Below, piece by piece: positions 32,401-44,813 of a stretch of DNA of 64,000 nucleotides. A program made the translations under genes and the position numbers. The stretch's first letter is position 1. Each line of letters opens with the position of its first letter. This DNA is from Trichostrongylus colubriformis (Eukaryota; Nematoda; Chromadorea; Rhabditida; Trichostrongylidae), in NCBI GenBank assembly GCA_963978905.1, contig OZ022256.1, positions 35,574,001 to 35,638,000 of the forward strand, given 5' to 3'. The notes below the pieces were generated by a model, which did no database searches, was not told the DNA's origin, and saw only the letters and a program-made list of their open reading frames with translations.

Positions 32401-35400
32401 GGCCCCTAACTTTATCCTATGGAGAATTCGTCGGAGTTCCACGATAAAAAGAATTTATGTGGAGAGAATCTATTTCGAAGAAGTTAGGGAGTTTAAACAG
32501 ACTATCATCGAGGCATGACACCAAACGGACTAAAAATATCCTGAAAAAGTAGATACCGGATACTCGGAGGATCAGGACTCTTCTCTTTGTCGTTGCCTCT
32601 TCGTTGTTGAATGCTTAAATCTGCTCAGTGGCTTTATCATTTTCAGAATATCAGAAGCGACACTTTCTAAACAAATGAAAAAAATGTGTGTTTTCAGCTG
32701 GAATCTAGTGTTGGTACACTAATGCACGTAAACACTGGCTATACATTTTCCAGAAGGTTTTACCGGCAAATTAAGGTGGCTCTATCATTATGCAGAACAC
32801 TGTAGTTGGGATGTACGCTGATAACATATCGAATAGTTAGAGGAGGCTGGAGTTGGTCTCTACATTCAAATGTCATTCGAAAGTAACTAAGGATTGTGGA
32901 GGCGCTTGAGTGTGGAGCTGATTTGAATATGTTAGCCAGCTGATGCTGGCTTGTGGCATTGCCATTGTTATTACACAAGAGAGCATATTCCTCGATTTGA
33001 AAAATGACGAAAAACGAAAACTTTGCATTAGATGAAGAGATAGAGAGTCGCGGGCAGCAAAAAGAGCGAGGAAGAAAATAGGAGCACTGAAGAGCCGGAT
33101 GCGTGAGGTTGATGGCTGTATCGGTTGGATTTCGTTTTAGGCGTGAAACTGGCCAGGATGGTGGTCTACGTGGGAATCTCATCTACAGTGTTTTCGGCGG
33201 CATCTTTTCATTTTTTGTTCACTAGCGTTTCGATTAGTGCCTCCACCTACACCATCGTATCCTTATATACATAGCAGGGACTCGCCGACACTACTGCGCG
33301 CACCGACCTCAATCCATAGGTAGAGCGGAATTGGAATCAGCAATAATTAGTCTGCGGCACAAAGTTATTCTCCCACATATCCGCAAAATTTAGAACTGGT
33401 CAAAGTACCATCATGACTGCTTTGAATAAAATGGTTTCTGACACCCTTCTTAAACTTTTTCAAGCGACCCGAAAACGCGTTTATAGAAATGTGATGCCTT
33501 AAGCAGAAAGGACAGTATCGGATGAGGCATAATGTGGGCTGTAAGCTAGGCTGGGCAGATGCTCGACTCCGTCCAGTACCTCAAACTCGCCCATTTGTTA
33601 TTTCACTTCAGCAGCATCTTTCATTGTCAGTCCTTTCTTTTAGTAATGACATAGCAACACTGACATCTTTGTGTAATCTCGCAATCAGTATCATTCATCT
33701 TGCCGACAAAAATAATTCCAAGAAAATAGAAAATTACAGAAACACTAGAAAGTTAACTAGAAAGCCTCCCCGCAAACTCTATTACAGCCTATCATTTCAC
33801 TCCCGTAGCATTAGCCACTCGTTTCGGTGGTTCACTGCCCATTTGCGGCTTTGTATATGAAACCTACGATATTGATCGACGCTATCGATGGTCCTGAAAT
33901 TTCTCATGAGCAGACGTGTCCAGCTACTGGTGTATTTCAGTAATCACTCCTACCCTCTTACAACCGGTAGTATTTTTCCACATTTTTCCCATACAGCACA
34001 CATCGATTTCTGTATTTTCGAATTTTCTATGGCTCCGTCTACCTCGGCGCAGGCGTGGTCCCGTGAACAGCTCTTGACTCTCACTTTTCCCGTTGACAGT
34101 CTTTTCGAGAACAACTACACTTTTGGCCCATCAAGCAAAACCACTCATGGTTGAATTTTACATTTTTTGAGTTTTTGCATCTGGTTGATGGGCTTTCCCT
34201 ATTATGGATTGACCTTCCCTCACTTCAAAGGCACCATTACGGGTGAAGCAAAATGCGAGCTGGGAATACATGTTCCCTATAAATGGAGTTCAAGTTTCGA
34301 GGTGATTATATGTGACAACTCGTTGCCTTCGGGTTTCAGGGCAGGGTCAAGCCTGGCATCTAGACAACTTTTGGAGAAAAACAACCCAATCCCGGAAGTG
34401 AGCCCGGTGCGGCCCCTCTCGAAATAGCTTGAACAAACAATACGATACCCCCCTACCGCACCTCCTGTCCGATATCCGACGACACCCCCTGGTGACGCTT
34501 TTAAAGCTGTCGTCGCAGGGCCGTCTGCATCAATGCTCGAGTCGTCTCCCAAGAAAAGTCGTCAACCGAATCGATAATCAAAAAAGGTCGTAAATTGTAT
34601 CGATAATCATGCCACCGCTCTTCAGTACAAAATGTGACTATCATTCTGACGACCTTTTTATCAGAATTTTTCTCTGCGTGGTCGAGGTCATCTAGGAAAT
34701 TTTTGAAAAATACGGCCCCTGTTTCAACTCAAAGTACGACGCCTTGTGTAGTTAGTGGTTTGTTTCTCCGTTTTTGACAGTTTCACTCCATTCTTTCTGT
34801 GCTGTTGTGCTGAGATCAACTTACATATTCCACAAATCCCGCAGCTGACCGGAGCCTCTAATCACTAGCAGCCGAGTTATGAATTTCTGGTGTTAGCAAC
34901 GCTGTGAAGTACGCTCCTTCTATTAAAGGCACTTTCCGCTATCACCTTGAATGCGTTTAAGAGCTGGATCATGAAATTAGAAGTGCTAAAAATACATCGC
35001 GAAAGAAATATCCGAAAGAAGGCCCCGATGGCAAAAATGAGGCCTCTGGCTTCGTACGAGATTACCGCGTGAAAACGAGCCCTTGAATCAGTTACCTTGG
35101 ATGTTACCTTGGACGGTATCATGAGGGCTTGTTTCTCCGAGTGATCGTTTGATTAACTACTGGAATTCCCTTTATCTTACCTTATCACAGAATCACAGTC
35201 CCAGGTAAACGCCACGTTGGAAAAAGCTTCGTCAAATGCCGGGTGGTGTCGCAGTTGATGGGCGGGGTCGTAGTTGCTTCCCGCGGGATAGCGCTGCCAG
35301 GATGTCTCGTGGCGCCGCTCAAAGGGTACAGCCTCGACATTCACCCGGGGTCTATCGGCTGCGACAGGGTAAATAGCTGGTGCGTTTATCGCGGAAATGT

Positions 35401-35487
35401 CTTTAAGCGTGAGCGTTTTCCATCGCTAGCACGAACCCATCCTTTCGCCACGTGTGGGCCATTTTGAAACCAAAATTGGAAAGCAAT
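32401..35487. other. No recognised gene in about 3 kb
   Basis: Several frames of 80-140 codons exist on both strands (for example 32760-33182 minus and 33888-34427 plus). None shows a conserved motif or good splice borders. The stretch 35240-35400 is GC-rich compared with its surroundings. It could hold unrecognised lineage-specific exons. Confidence 0.3.
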
Positions 35488-36213
35488 GTATTTGATGCAG
35501 AGTAAATGGCCAAAACAGACCACTTTTTTCAAAAACCCCTGTCTGAGGGAAGTTATGGCGGGTTTTCCCGCCATAACTTCCCTCAGACACAACTTTAGTT
35601 GTCGAAATAAAAACCATTCGAATCTTCACCACCTTGTCAACGATCTGGTAAAGAAAATATGCAATTATGATAAAATTCTGGATTGCGAAAATTAATAAAG
35701 TCAACGATGACATTTTCAACATGCATAGTATCGGCGAATTTTCTCTGACGCAGGTTTGCATCGAGAACCCGGAAAAGTGGTAATCCGTCAGGGATAGGTC
35801 TGGGAAACAGGGGGAAGGGATGAGGGAGAGCCTCGACGCCTAACTGCATCAGTTTCTGCCAGGTGTCTTGCGAAGTGTGGGGTTTTGCGTTGCAAAAACT
35901 GATGCAGTTAGGCATCGAGACTTTCCCTCACCCCCTTATTCCCTAGACCTATCCCAACGGATTACCACTTTTTCCGGATTCTCGATGCAAACCTGCGTCA
36001 GAATAAATTCGCCGATACTATGCACGGTAAAAATGCCATTCATGACATTATTAATTCTCGCAATCCAGAATTTTATCATGATGGCATATTTTCTTTACCA
36101 GATCGCTGGCAAAGCTCTGTAGATTCGAACGGTTTCTATTTCGACAACTAAAGTTGTGTCTAGGCGAAGTTGTGGCCAGTTATGTTTTGGCCATTTATTC
36201 TGCATACACCTAA
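35488..36213. mobile_element. Second mariner-derived palindrome (head-to-head transposase 3' halves)
   Basis: Arms of about 270 bp meet near 35880. Read outward, the left arm (minus strand) encodes FRVLDANLRQRKFADTMHVE and then FRNPEFYHNCIFSLPDRWQR. The right arm (plus strand) encodes the same C-terminal mariner segment and reaches VDSNGFYFDN and a stop. The right end reads, in reverse, TTAGGTGTATGCAGAATAAA with TA following at 36214-36215. The left end is diverged but aligns (tgatgcagagtaaatggcca). An SPPYSLDL/HPFPLFPRPIPD block near the centre is the degraded HPPYSPDL motif. The layout is the same as at 21773-22449, but the mariner family and TIR differ. Confidence 0.75.
35540..35589. repeat. 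Perfect 23-bp hairpin with TTTT loop
   Basis: Arms 35540-35562 and 35567-35589 are exact inverted repeats (gtctgagggaagttatggcg and gg on the left). The hairpin lies in the left arm of the mariner palindrome, between its TIR and the coding part. The opposite arm has only one diverged copy of this segment (gtctaggcgaagttgtggcc), so the hairpin was gained on one side. Confidence 0.85.
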
Positions 36214-36793
36214 TATTAAGACCAGACACCCCTCTCTGAGCAGAGCTGAGCTTTGTTCTTATATGCTCCTACTTTTTGTCAAATGTCCTATTCCTCCCAA
36301 ACTTGTCCCGATCACCTAGGGTTGTTCTTCATGTAATGCCAAGTTTCGTTACGGGCGGGCCAACAGTCAGACTGAGAAACGGACAGATGGACTAAAGAAA
36401 CGTTTTATACAGGGTGCGTCAAACGTAGCGACCCTTAGTATATAGAAGAGCCTTGCCATCTTGAAAAGAAAGGAGGTCTCAAAATGAATTTTGCTGCTAT
36501 AAATGATTCACAAGCATTTCCAAGTAACACTTCATAGTATGCTTCAGAATTCGACATGATCCTGTGTCTTGAACACAATGACGGGAACGGTGAGACAAAG
36601 TATCTCCCGTGGGTTGTCGCGTGATTGCAGGTTCTTACACAACAGTGCATTGCGAATGGGATCTGGAGTTTATTCTGACGAAGATTGAAGATGTTGTGCA
36701 TGATGGCTATTCCCGCTAGCACAGGTGCTTTCCTTCGCCATCATCGTCAGCGTGTATGGGCCAAGGGCGATTTGATGAAAATCTAGGGACATA

Positions 36794-37290
36794 TTAGGTT
36801 ATAAGGAAAGTTCTGGCCGATTTTGCGTGTTCACGAGATCATTTCAAATCTGGAAGCTTGTCAACATAAATCAACTTACATATCGTGCTTCTTCAACTGA
36901 CAACAAATTTCTCTTTCTAAATACATTCTTTCCTCGGAGTGGCACAAGGTTTTCGATATTCGGGAAGTTTCAAAATACTGCAACAATGACACTTTTTCGA
37001 TGACTTCACTTCGAGAGTTCTTGTTTAGTCGAGTCTCGGCGAAGGCAGCCATAAATGTGAGTATTGCAAGGGGAAGGGGCAAAGTATCAAATGGAACACT
37101 TTGTCCCTGGTTTCAGAAGTGTAGAAATGAGAACGAGTTGCTCGAATTTTCAATTGATCAAATCGCTTCATTTATAACGGCAGAAAGCGATGAGCGTCTA
37201 TACTTGCAAAGGATACCTAGAAGTATTGGCCTTCCCCACAAAAATGTGATTGACCGCCTCAAGTAGTCTTGGTTTGAAAACACACAAAAA
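36794..37290 (+). mobile_element. 5' part of a mariner, TIR plus transposase N-terminus
   Basis: TA (36792-36793) is followed by TTAGGTTATAAGGAAAGTTC as the left TIR. About 200 bp later a frame (from about 37000) encodes FLFSRVSAKAAINVSIARGR, then GKVSNGTLCPWFQKCRNENE and RIPRSIGLPHKNVIDRLK. This is the mariner N-terminal helix-turn-helix region ('SAAEAARNI...G.G.VS..T...WF.KFR' and 'LA..LGVSH.TV..HLK'). A TAG follows LK where intact enzymes continue. The catalytic domain is absent. It is related to 38190-38945 and to the remnant at 53384-53736. Confidence 0.75.
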
Positions 37291-38187
37291 CGGGTGGTGG
37301 GAGCAATGCGCATCGCGACTGCGACTCTAATGTGGGCCGCGCGGGCTGTTACGACAGATTTTTTCTAAAAATATTTCCCACTTAGCGAATACCTTAAGAA
37401 GGTAAAAATTCACTTTTGTCACATAGTAAGTTCTTGCGAAAATTTGACCATATTCAAGCTAGATCCAATTTATTGTGTTAGTTCAATAGGGCGAAGAAAC
37501 CAGAGCAATTCGGAATTGATTCAGTGACATGATTCACTGACAAATCACTGTTTGGTACTGATCAGGCGTTTACAGTCTTTTTTCACTTAAAGACGCACCT
37601 CGCAATAAATTTCTAGCCTTATCGCACCTATTACTGGAAGTATGTAGAGGTTTTGATTTACACACCAGAGAAGAAAAAACGAATAAATTTCAAGCCTTAT
37701 CGCAATTGGAATTGAATCAGTGATGGAATGCCAAAAACGAGGTTTCCTGCTCACAGTCCTCGTGCGAGAACTACAGCCTAGAATCGACACTCTGCTTGAT
37801 GGTATCGCTTGAATTTCTACGATATCACCTGTATCGTCCTGCTAACGTCTTCTTGCCTTCAGCATTGGAATTTCTGTCTTGTCTTAACGTTTGCTTTCAC
37901 GATGGTTTACAAGCTTTCTTCGCCACGTAAACGCCACGTTGAATTCCGTGATGTCGCAAAAACTGTGCGGCCTGTACAACTACCCAAGGATCTACCTGCA
38001 CCAAGGAGTACCCTAAAGTCCCATAGATAAGAGCGGCCTGTAGATAAGAGCGGTTTGTGCTAGAAAATGAAAGTGACGTTTGTATACGTTTTTCTTCGGC
38101 GCTGTGTGCTCATGATTATCGCTTCAATAGCCTACAACTTTACCTTTATTCTTACTGTTCTCTATACTTTTTCTATTGCTATTTTTT
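37291..38187. other. No recognised gene
   Basis: The stretch between two related mariner remnants contains an imperfect local direct repeat, 'aataaatttc(t/a)agccttatcgca', at 37605 and 37682. A plus frame (37809-38030) ends TVRPVQLPKDLPAPRSTLKS, with no family assignment. Confidence 0.3.
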
Positions 38188-38189
38188 TA

Positions 38190-38945
38190 TTAGGTTGTAA
38201 GGAAAGTTCTGGCCAAATTCGCACGTTCACAAGATAAACTCAAATTTCGAAGCGCGTCCACATGAATTAATTACAAGTTGTGCTCCTTAGATACAGGAAA
38301 AGTTGCTCTTTCTGGATATGAGCTTTTTTTGAAATGTTACAAGTTTTTCGAGTTATTAGGAAAATCATAAAGTACTGCTAAAATGGCACTTTTTAAATGA
38401 CTTCACTTCACGAGTTTTTGTTTAGCTGAGTCCCAGCGAAGGTGACCACAAATGTGAGTGCTGCAAGGGGAGGGGTGAAGCATTGTACTGAACACTTTGT
38501 CCCTGGTTTCAGTGCAGAAATGAGAACGAGTTGCTCGAATTTTCAATTGATCAAATCGCTTTAACTAAAGCGACAGAAAACGATGAGCACCCATACTAGC
38601 AGGGGATATCTACAAGTATTGGCCCTCAACAAACAAGCTTGACCAACCACCTCAAGTAGCCCTTATTTGGAAAAACCCAAAGAAATGGGTGCCGAGGGAC
38701 CACTTAGGGCAGCCATGCGCAAGCGTATTTTCCACAAATCCTCTTCCAGTAATTGAAGCAGTTGAAGGCTGAAGCCATTACTCGTCTATCATATTCACCA
38801 GATCTAGCGTTAACTATGCCCCACTTTTCCAAACATCTGGACAGCTTTTTCAGCAGCAGTGTGTTCGGAAAGAATGATGGTTTGAAGTCGACTTTTTTTG
38901 TTTTCGCGCTCTATGAATCATCAGCCCTTCTTCAAAATTAGATAT
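38190..38945 (+). mobile_element. Mariner remnant with internal deletion
   Basis: TA (38188-38189) is followed by TTAGGTTGTAAGGAAAGTTC as the TIR. The N-terminal segment is a diverged copy of 36794-37290, with a reading frame broken by stops. The catalytic core is missing. Near 38753 the frame resumes with ITRLSYSPDLALTMPHFSKH, matching the mariner 'HPPYSPDLAPTDYHFFKHL' block. No right TIR was found, so the 3' boundary is approximate. Confidence 0.75.
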
Positions 38946-41900
38946 GCAAATATCCATAATACTTCCAAAAGTGTAGCGAATCAAATGGTGCTTATTCTGT
39001 GAGAAAAGATGCAGTCTGAGCCGAGTTATGATCTCCCGAAGTCGAAATTGCGAAACGGCTATGAGGAATCTAATTTTACTGTTGCATTGGGAGTGACTGC
39101 TGCTGGAGAGAAATTCGAAACAATGCTAATTTTAAAATTTTTTTAAAGAATTTTGAGAATTTTTAAGAGTTTTTTTACCGGTAAATCAAACCGCTCTTAT
39201 CTATGGGACTTTAGGGTAAGTGCCTATTTTGCTTATCGCGTGGTGTGCCTTGAATGATAGGAGTGAGATGGACTTTTGAAGCACTCTTCATCTCATAAGC
39301 ACTGAGGGCACTTCGAATGAATATCAAGCACGTGCAGTTCTGCGACCATGCGACCGCGCAAACTGCGTGATCGCATAATCGCAGAATAGCATTGCTCGCA
39401 CACTCACTTGTGCATGCATTTCACAACACTAGTCTCTCGCCAAGGCAAGTGGGGGAGTTTTCACGAGTCACAATAGCCAACCTACCTTACCCATGGGTAG
39501 CGCAGACGAGCAATGACTGGGGATGCTTTTGGAGTTTTATTCCACTGCTCATGACATGTGGTCCCGTTTTCCTCCAACATATTTTCAATGCCGCGTGCAA
39601 TTCTTTGAAAATAAGGCTGAATGGGGGGAGGGTGATTAGCAGCCATGTTGTGGTCCCTGTGCCTAAAAAACTTCGCTTAGCTTGATGTAAGACATTGAAG
39701 AGCCCTGCAGTGTTTCTAGACGCTTGAAAAGAGGCTTATCTCTGTCTCTTACACTGTATTTTTGCTCGCATCCCTAACATGTACACCAAATACACACTTC
39801 ATATACATCAACCACACCGAAACCCAGAGCTGGCATTTTTATTGTCATTGGCTGTGTTTTAGCTATAGTATAACCGTTCAACCCTCATTTATGCTCATAG
39901 GGTCTATAGTAGGTGAACACCCGTTTAAGCTCTGGAAATTGTTCAAATATGAGCTTCATCAGGAGCGGAGATTTTTTTTGAAGGAATCGTGCATTTGTAG
40001 GTCATCATCGGTCTACTTTGTAGCCTACGGAATAATGATCAAAGGGTGCAAAGTTTCTTTTTTTGCGAGAAAAATTTCGGCCACCACTGTTGCCCCAATG
40101 ACTGCCCACATTTCCGTTTTCATACATGATTCACAGATTCAACTTGAACGGTTTTAGAAAGTATTTGGTATCTGAGAGACCCCTTGTCTCTAGTGGTCGA
40201 CTATCACCTGAAGTAGTTAGAAGAGCCGAGCTCATGGAGGAACTGAGTTGCATAGGAAGGCGGAGTTGATACGAACCTCAGTTCGCGTCGCGTCGCAATT
40301 GCAATGGCTTTAAGAGCGGAACCGCTGGGGTGCCCATTCATACATAATGCGCTAGAAGCAGTGTTTTCGTTCGGTGGCACTTGGTTGGGGAACCCACTGA
40401 ATTTGTTAGCGGGTCATTCTTGACACAGTTCTTTCTCTGTTGATTTCACTATTAGATACTAAAGAGGTCTGGATGAGCTCTTATCGCAGCGAACTTTATA
40501 GCGATGCTGCAGAAAAAGAGACTGACGAATTGATTGCGCTGAAGCACTCTCATGTGACAATAGGTGAAGGTGTTGTAGGCCCAGTGGACACAGCACAGTT
40601 GCGTTGCGCTGGTAAACCTGCTTTCTTTTTCACAGAAAAAAATGTTCTGTCTCATAATCCTATCCTCCATGTATAAGACCCCTGGTATGTCTCTGTGTGT
40701 GCCTGTAAGTGTGTCCGTCTGTTTGCCACGAAATTCAGATCTCGAGTCGCAGCAAAGGTGGGACCCTGCATTTCACAAGTAATATAAGAGTAGGACTCTA
40801 GCTGTGGTGGACCGAAAGTGATAACAGCTCATAAAGGCTGATAAGGTTTGGAGCTTCACTAGAACAGTACAGGAGGAAATCATATTGGCATTGGCTATAA
40901 GTATAGGAGTATCCGACCATGCAGAATCAAGCAAATGGTGGTGAAGATCAGTGAAGAAGGCGTCTGATCGTCAATAAAGGTCACAGATGGACTCAGAATT
41001 TCACATCCAGCCTGTCTCGCCAAATAAGTCAAAGAAGGAATTCAGGATAAAGTCGGACCTATGTCAGGTGTAACAAGGTTTGCAATCATAGTAGTCACGC
41101 AATGAATCTCGCTGCTAGTGATTATTTCACAGCAATTATTATTCAACAGTAACTATTTCACAGCAATAGCAGGATGCGGCAAAAGTATTGACCGCTCGAC
41201 AAAGTGTTGCCATTACAACTAGAAAGGAGGTATGAACATGAGTTTTGTTCAAAGTACAGATGAGCATTGAACATTTCATTATGCAGCCCTAGAACTGATA
41301 AGATCGCCTCTCCACACCCGCGAAAGCTGCGAGAAAGAGCGTATATCGGCGGACGCAGGTGAGATCTGTGCCAAAACTCTCGCCAAAAGCGACTTCAGAA
41401 AATAGAAGAAAATTAGGGAGGTAGGTAGGCTTTGCCTCCAGGATACCGCAGAAGGAATTATAGGCGGGTTGAGATTCATGCTTGTGGTGGTCATTGCTAC
41501 AAGGTGGTGAAGTCGTAGAGACTCCTCTGAGGTGTTGTCTATGTCATGGATATATTTGTCTCTCGATGACATTGTTGATTTAGTTGTGCTGAATGGTTTT
41601 AACTCGAATATCGCTGGATTTGTGGTATTACGCCACACCCTCTTGCAACAACGCCCCTCTAGAATTCTTAGGTATTGAGCCATTCGATTGTTCCGCTTCT
41701 TGCATCTTGTAGCGCAAAGCCTGCGCTACCCCTCACAGTCCACTCGCCACCCTTACGAGAGCATAGGACTATTTGCGCGGCGATCATCTGCGACGCACGA
41801 CAGCTGCTCCTCCTCTCCTCTTCGTCATTGTGCCCAGCCAAAGAGATTCTATCTAATTCCGGCGGGAAGTGCTTGCTGATTACACATGCCACTGAAACTC

Positions 41901-42695
41901 ATGCTGATACCTCATTTCTCCCTAGTATGGTGATGTTTGTCAGGCAATTAATATTTCTGCCGCGCCCTGTCTTGTAAAACTACATTTTTATGATTATTTT
42001 ACAACAATTATCACTCAACCCTATTTTTGTGTAGAAATGGATCAACGGCCACTTGAAACGACATCGCCGTCATTCACGGGCTGGACGAAAGCTGAATAGT
42101 ACAATCCGTATCGGCAACACATGACCCAGCCAAAGAGGTCTACCGTATTTCGGGAGGACGTTCACCGACACCTTATGTGGTAATGCAGGTCAACTAATAG
42201 AAAAATTCGCTAGCTGTCTCATAAAAGGAAGCTACTTCTAGTGACGGATCACGGTTGATTGTTGCTTTCGTGCAGGCTCGAGATCAGGCATGTCAGGAAA
42301 TACTGAGTTGAATCGATTGTTCGATGTTCGATTGGGTTGAATACTGTGCTGAATTCAAAGATACATCGCTCTCATAGCTAATATGGTGAACTATCGAATC
42401 TCATTGGAGGATCATTCGCCATTTCAAACTGGTTTGCTGAATGACCAAAATGTTACAAAGAAAACTGGAGCATGCATCAAGGACCGGAAATCCTTTATTG
42501 TATGATGGCGCCCATCATACCCTCTTGAGCAACGTCACTGATCAAGCTTTTTGATGTGTACTCCTTACAACTTCAAAAACTCCTAACAAACCGATCATTT
42601 CTTTTATTGGTACTCATTAGGGAAGACCTCAGTGTGAGCACTCCACCCCATACGTCTTGTCTCATCAGTGCATTTTTAATGGGGGCGCCTATACT
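38946..42695. other. No recognised gene in about 3.7 kb; dispersed repeats
   Basis: A TGCGATC/GATCGCA-rich block at 39340-39400 belongs with the repeats at 8174 and 50208. Sequence near 40800-40860 is a reverse-complement relative of the 30.9-31.4 kb minisatellite. Minus frames at 41279-41683 and 41668-41892 (including MSSRDKYIHDIDNTSEESLR) look mildly coding-like but are unassigned. Nothing else stands out. Confidence 0.3.
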
Positions 42696-44813
42696 CAAAA
42701 AGGGGTGGGGGAAATCCACCAAACTTCCGCGTGGCCGCCCGCCGCGAGCGGCGCCGCGAGACCTGCACATCTATGATGGTAATTTCAGAAAATCTAGTCG
42801 TTTTTGTATGTAATTTTGTTTTGTGTGTCTCTATTTGCGTTTTATGTGTTTTGTGTTTTTATTTTATTGTGTAAATGACGGGGAGACGCAGCTTTGCGTC
42901 GACGTCGAAGCTCCTTTCCCTCCCTAGGCTTAGGCTAAAATTGATATCCCCTTCTCCCACTTCAAAAACGCAGTAGAAGTTACACTGGGAAATCGAGTAT
43001 GGATGTTCATATGGGACCATAACGGTTCTTTGCTTTCCAGCTGTGGAGATGATAAAACTGTTCGAATATGGAAGTTCTTTGCTTTCCAGCTGTGGAGATG
43101 ATAAACTGTTCGAATATGGAAGGAAATCACTAGTGAATTTTTCATGGGCGCTTCCCTTTTTTAATAGTTGGTCGTACTGCAACGCCTTCATTTTGATAGT
43201 TTCGGAGCTTAACACATTTTTTTTATTGTTTTTTTTCTTGAAGATCCACTGTATTTGGAGTGCGCCCGTCGATTGATGACAGCCATTCAAGAGCCGTTCG
43301 TTGCGTGGAGTTCTCTCATTGCGGTCGGTATTTGGCATCTGCAGGCTTCGATTCTTGTGTGGTCATCTATAGCAGGAAAGAGTTCGTTAATTTATACTTT
43401 CTTACTTATTCTTATATTCGTATTTGAATACTGTCGGCGACCTATGGTTTCCACATTTGTTGTCTTGTACTCTTTTTGGCTCTCTGTGGATGTGATGGAT
43501 CAGGGGGGATAGAATCGGTTGGTCCACCAGGCGCACCTTCCTCTCCCAGACTCCCGTATTTTCACAACCCCTGGCCCATAACCATTTCCCTATCGTCTTT
43601 CCATCTTTATTGGCTTGGTTTGATTGTGTTGGAATTGGTAAGATGCAGTGTCGTAGAATCACCCGGATTACCGATGTCCAAATTGTGCCTTCTCTGTTTG
43701 ATATACCTATTAAAGCTTCACTCTCATCTCAAATACTATTAAGGGGCGAGTTCATGGAATCGAATAAATTTGAGTGACAAGAAAGTGAGGTTCTCCTTTA
43801 AAATACATCGATTTCGTACCATTTTTCACGCTGGGGCTTTTACGTGTAGGCTTTTCTCATTTTTATACTTCTTGTAGGTGAAATGCTGTGCGTTCTCACA
43901 AACAGACGAGTTTCTGGCTACCTGTAGTCGCGATAAAAGCGTATGGTTCTGGCAGAGTAAGCGTCTTCTCGACTCATCTTCAATACTCTAGATATCGACT
44001 GGATTTTTTTAGTGGATGAAGATAAAGATTTTCAAGTGTCATCTCTGTTACAACCGCATACTCAAGATGTTAAATTTGTCGCTTGGCATCCTTCAGAAGA
44101 GGTACATCTTGACTGGACTTTTTCAGCATATCACCTTTACACAATTTTTTTTCTGCGCACTTTTTTCTCTCTTCAAATAATCTCTGTTTTGATGGTTCAC
44201 TGACTTTCAAATTATCGGTTCAAATTAGGCTCACCCATTGAAGTTGGGATCGAGGGTGCTGCTTCGCTGCAGTATCAAATATCCTCATGAAATTTTCCAT
44301 CTCCCTGCTTTTCCTCTAATGTATCAATATTTTTTCCTCTTGATTTTTAGTTGCTGGGCTCCTGCAGTTATGACTACTCAATTGTATTTTATAAGTTTGA
44401 TGGAGAAGATTGGATAACACAGCAAAAAATCCCTGAAGTAAGCCATTTTCAGGGAAGAAGTTGGAGCAGAAGAAGATAATGAAGAGAAAACCGCATAGTT
44501 TGGTCATAGTCGCTAATTGTCTACTGATGGTCTCGTTTTTTATTCCTTTATTGCTCTCATTTTCAAGTGTTGCTGTTATCACGTTTTTTTGCTCATTTTA
44601 CCGAAGGTGTTTCTGTAACAAAAAGTCCAATTCTGTAGCGTGTGTTGTGATGACTTCTCTGCACTACTGAAATTGCATTACAATACAGGTTTGTAGTAGT
44701 ATTTTATTCGGGAGTGTCGAGATTAAAGTGCTTATCTCGTCGATCACCTAATTTGTTGCGTACAACTCGATTCTGGTTCCTCTTGTGTTAATTAAAGAAT
44801 AGTTGTTCTTATT
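42696..44813. repeat. Left arm of a large inverted repeat
   Basis: This segment is the reverse complement of 45620-47915, with point differences and several indels. Outer edges read aaggggtgggggaaatcc (left) and its inverse (right). Inner edges are taattaaagaatagttgttc and its inverse. The arms are about 2.1 and 2.3 kb, with an 806-bp spacer. The right arm carries about 300 bp extra (47330-47630). The left arm has a 49-bp tandem duplication. Both arms carry CIAO1-like exons pointing toward the spacer. Confidence 0.88.
42974..44437 (+). pseudogene. CIAO1: CIAO1/CIA1-like WD40 gene fragment, plus-strand copy (blades 1-4)
   Basis: Exon-like pieces: 42974-43132 (GNRVWMFIWDHNGSLLSSCG followed by DDKTVRIWK, blade 1), 43244-43385 (DDSHSRAVRCVEFSHCGRYL then ASAGFDSCVVIY, blade 2), 43878-43956 (VKCCAFSQTDEFLATCSRDK then SVWFWQ), 44013-44101 (LLQPHTQDVKFVAWHPSEE) and 44351-44437 (LLGSCSYDYSIVFYKFDGED then WITQQKIPE). 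HTQDVK..WHPS and CSRDKSVW are hallmarks of CIAO1, the WD40 subunit of the cytosolic iron-sulfur targeting complex. The last three exons are in phase with good splice sites. A 49-bp tandem duplication in blade 1 (43026-43074 and 43075-43122, one A fewer in the second) breaks the frame. I find no start exon, no exon linking blades 2 and 3, and no blades 5-7. A 3' exon elsewhere cannot be excluded, but as seen it is a truncated copy. Confidence 0.75.
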
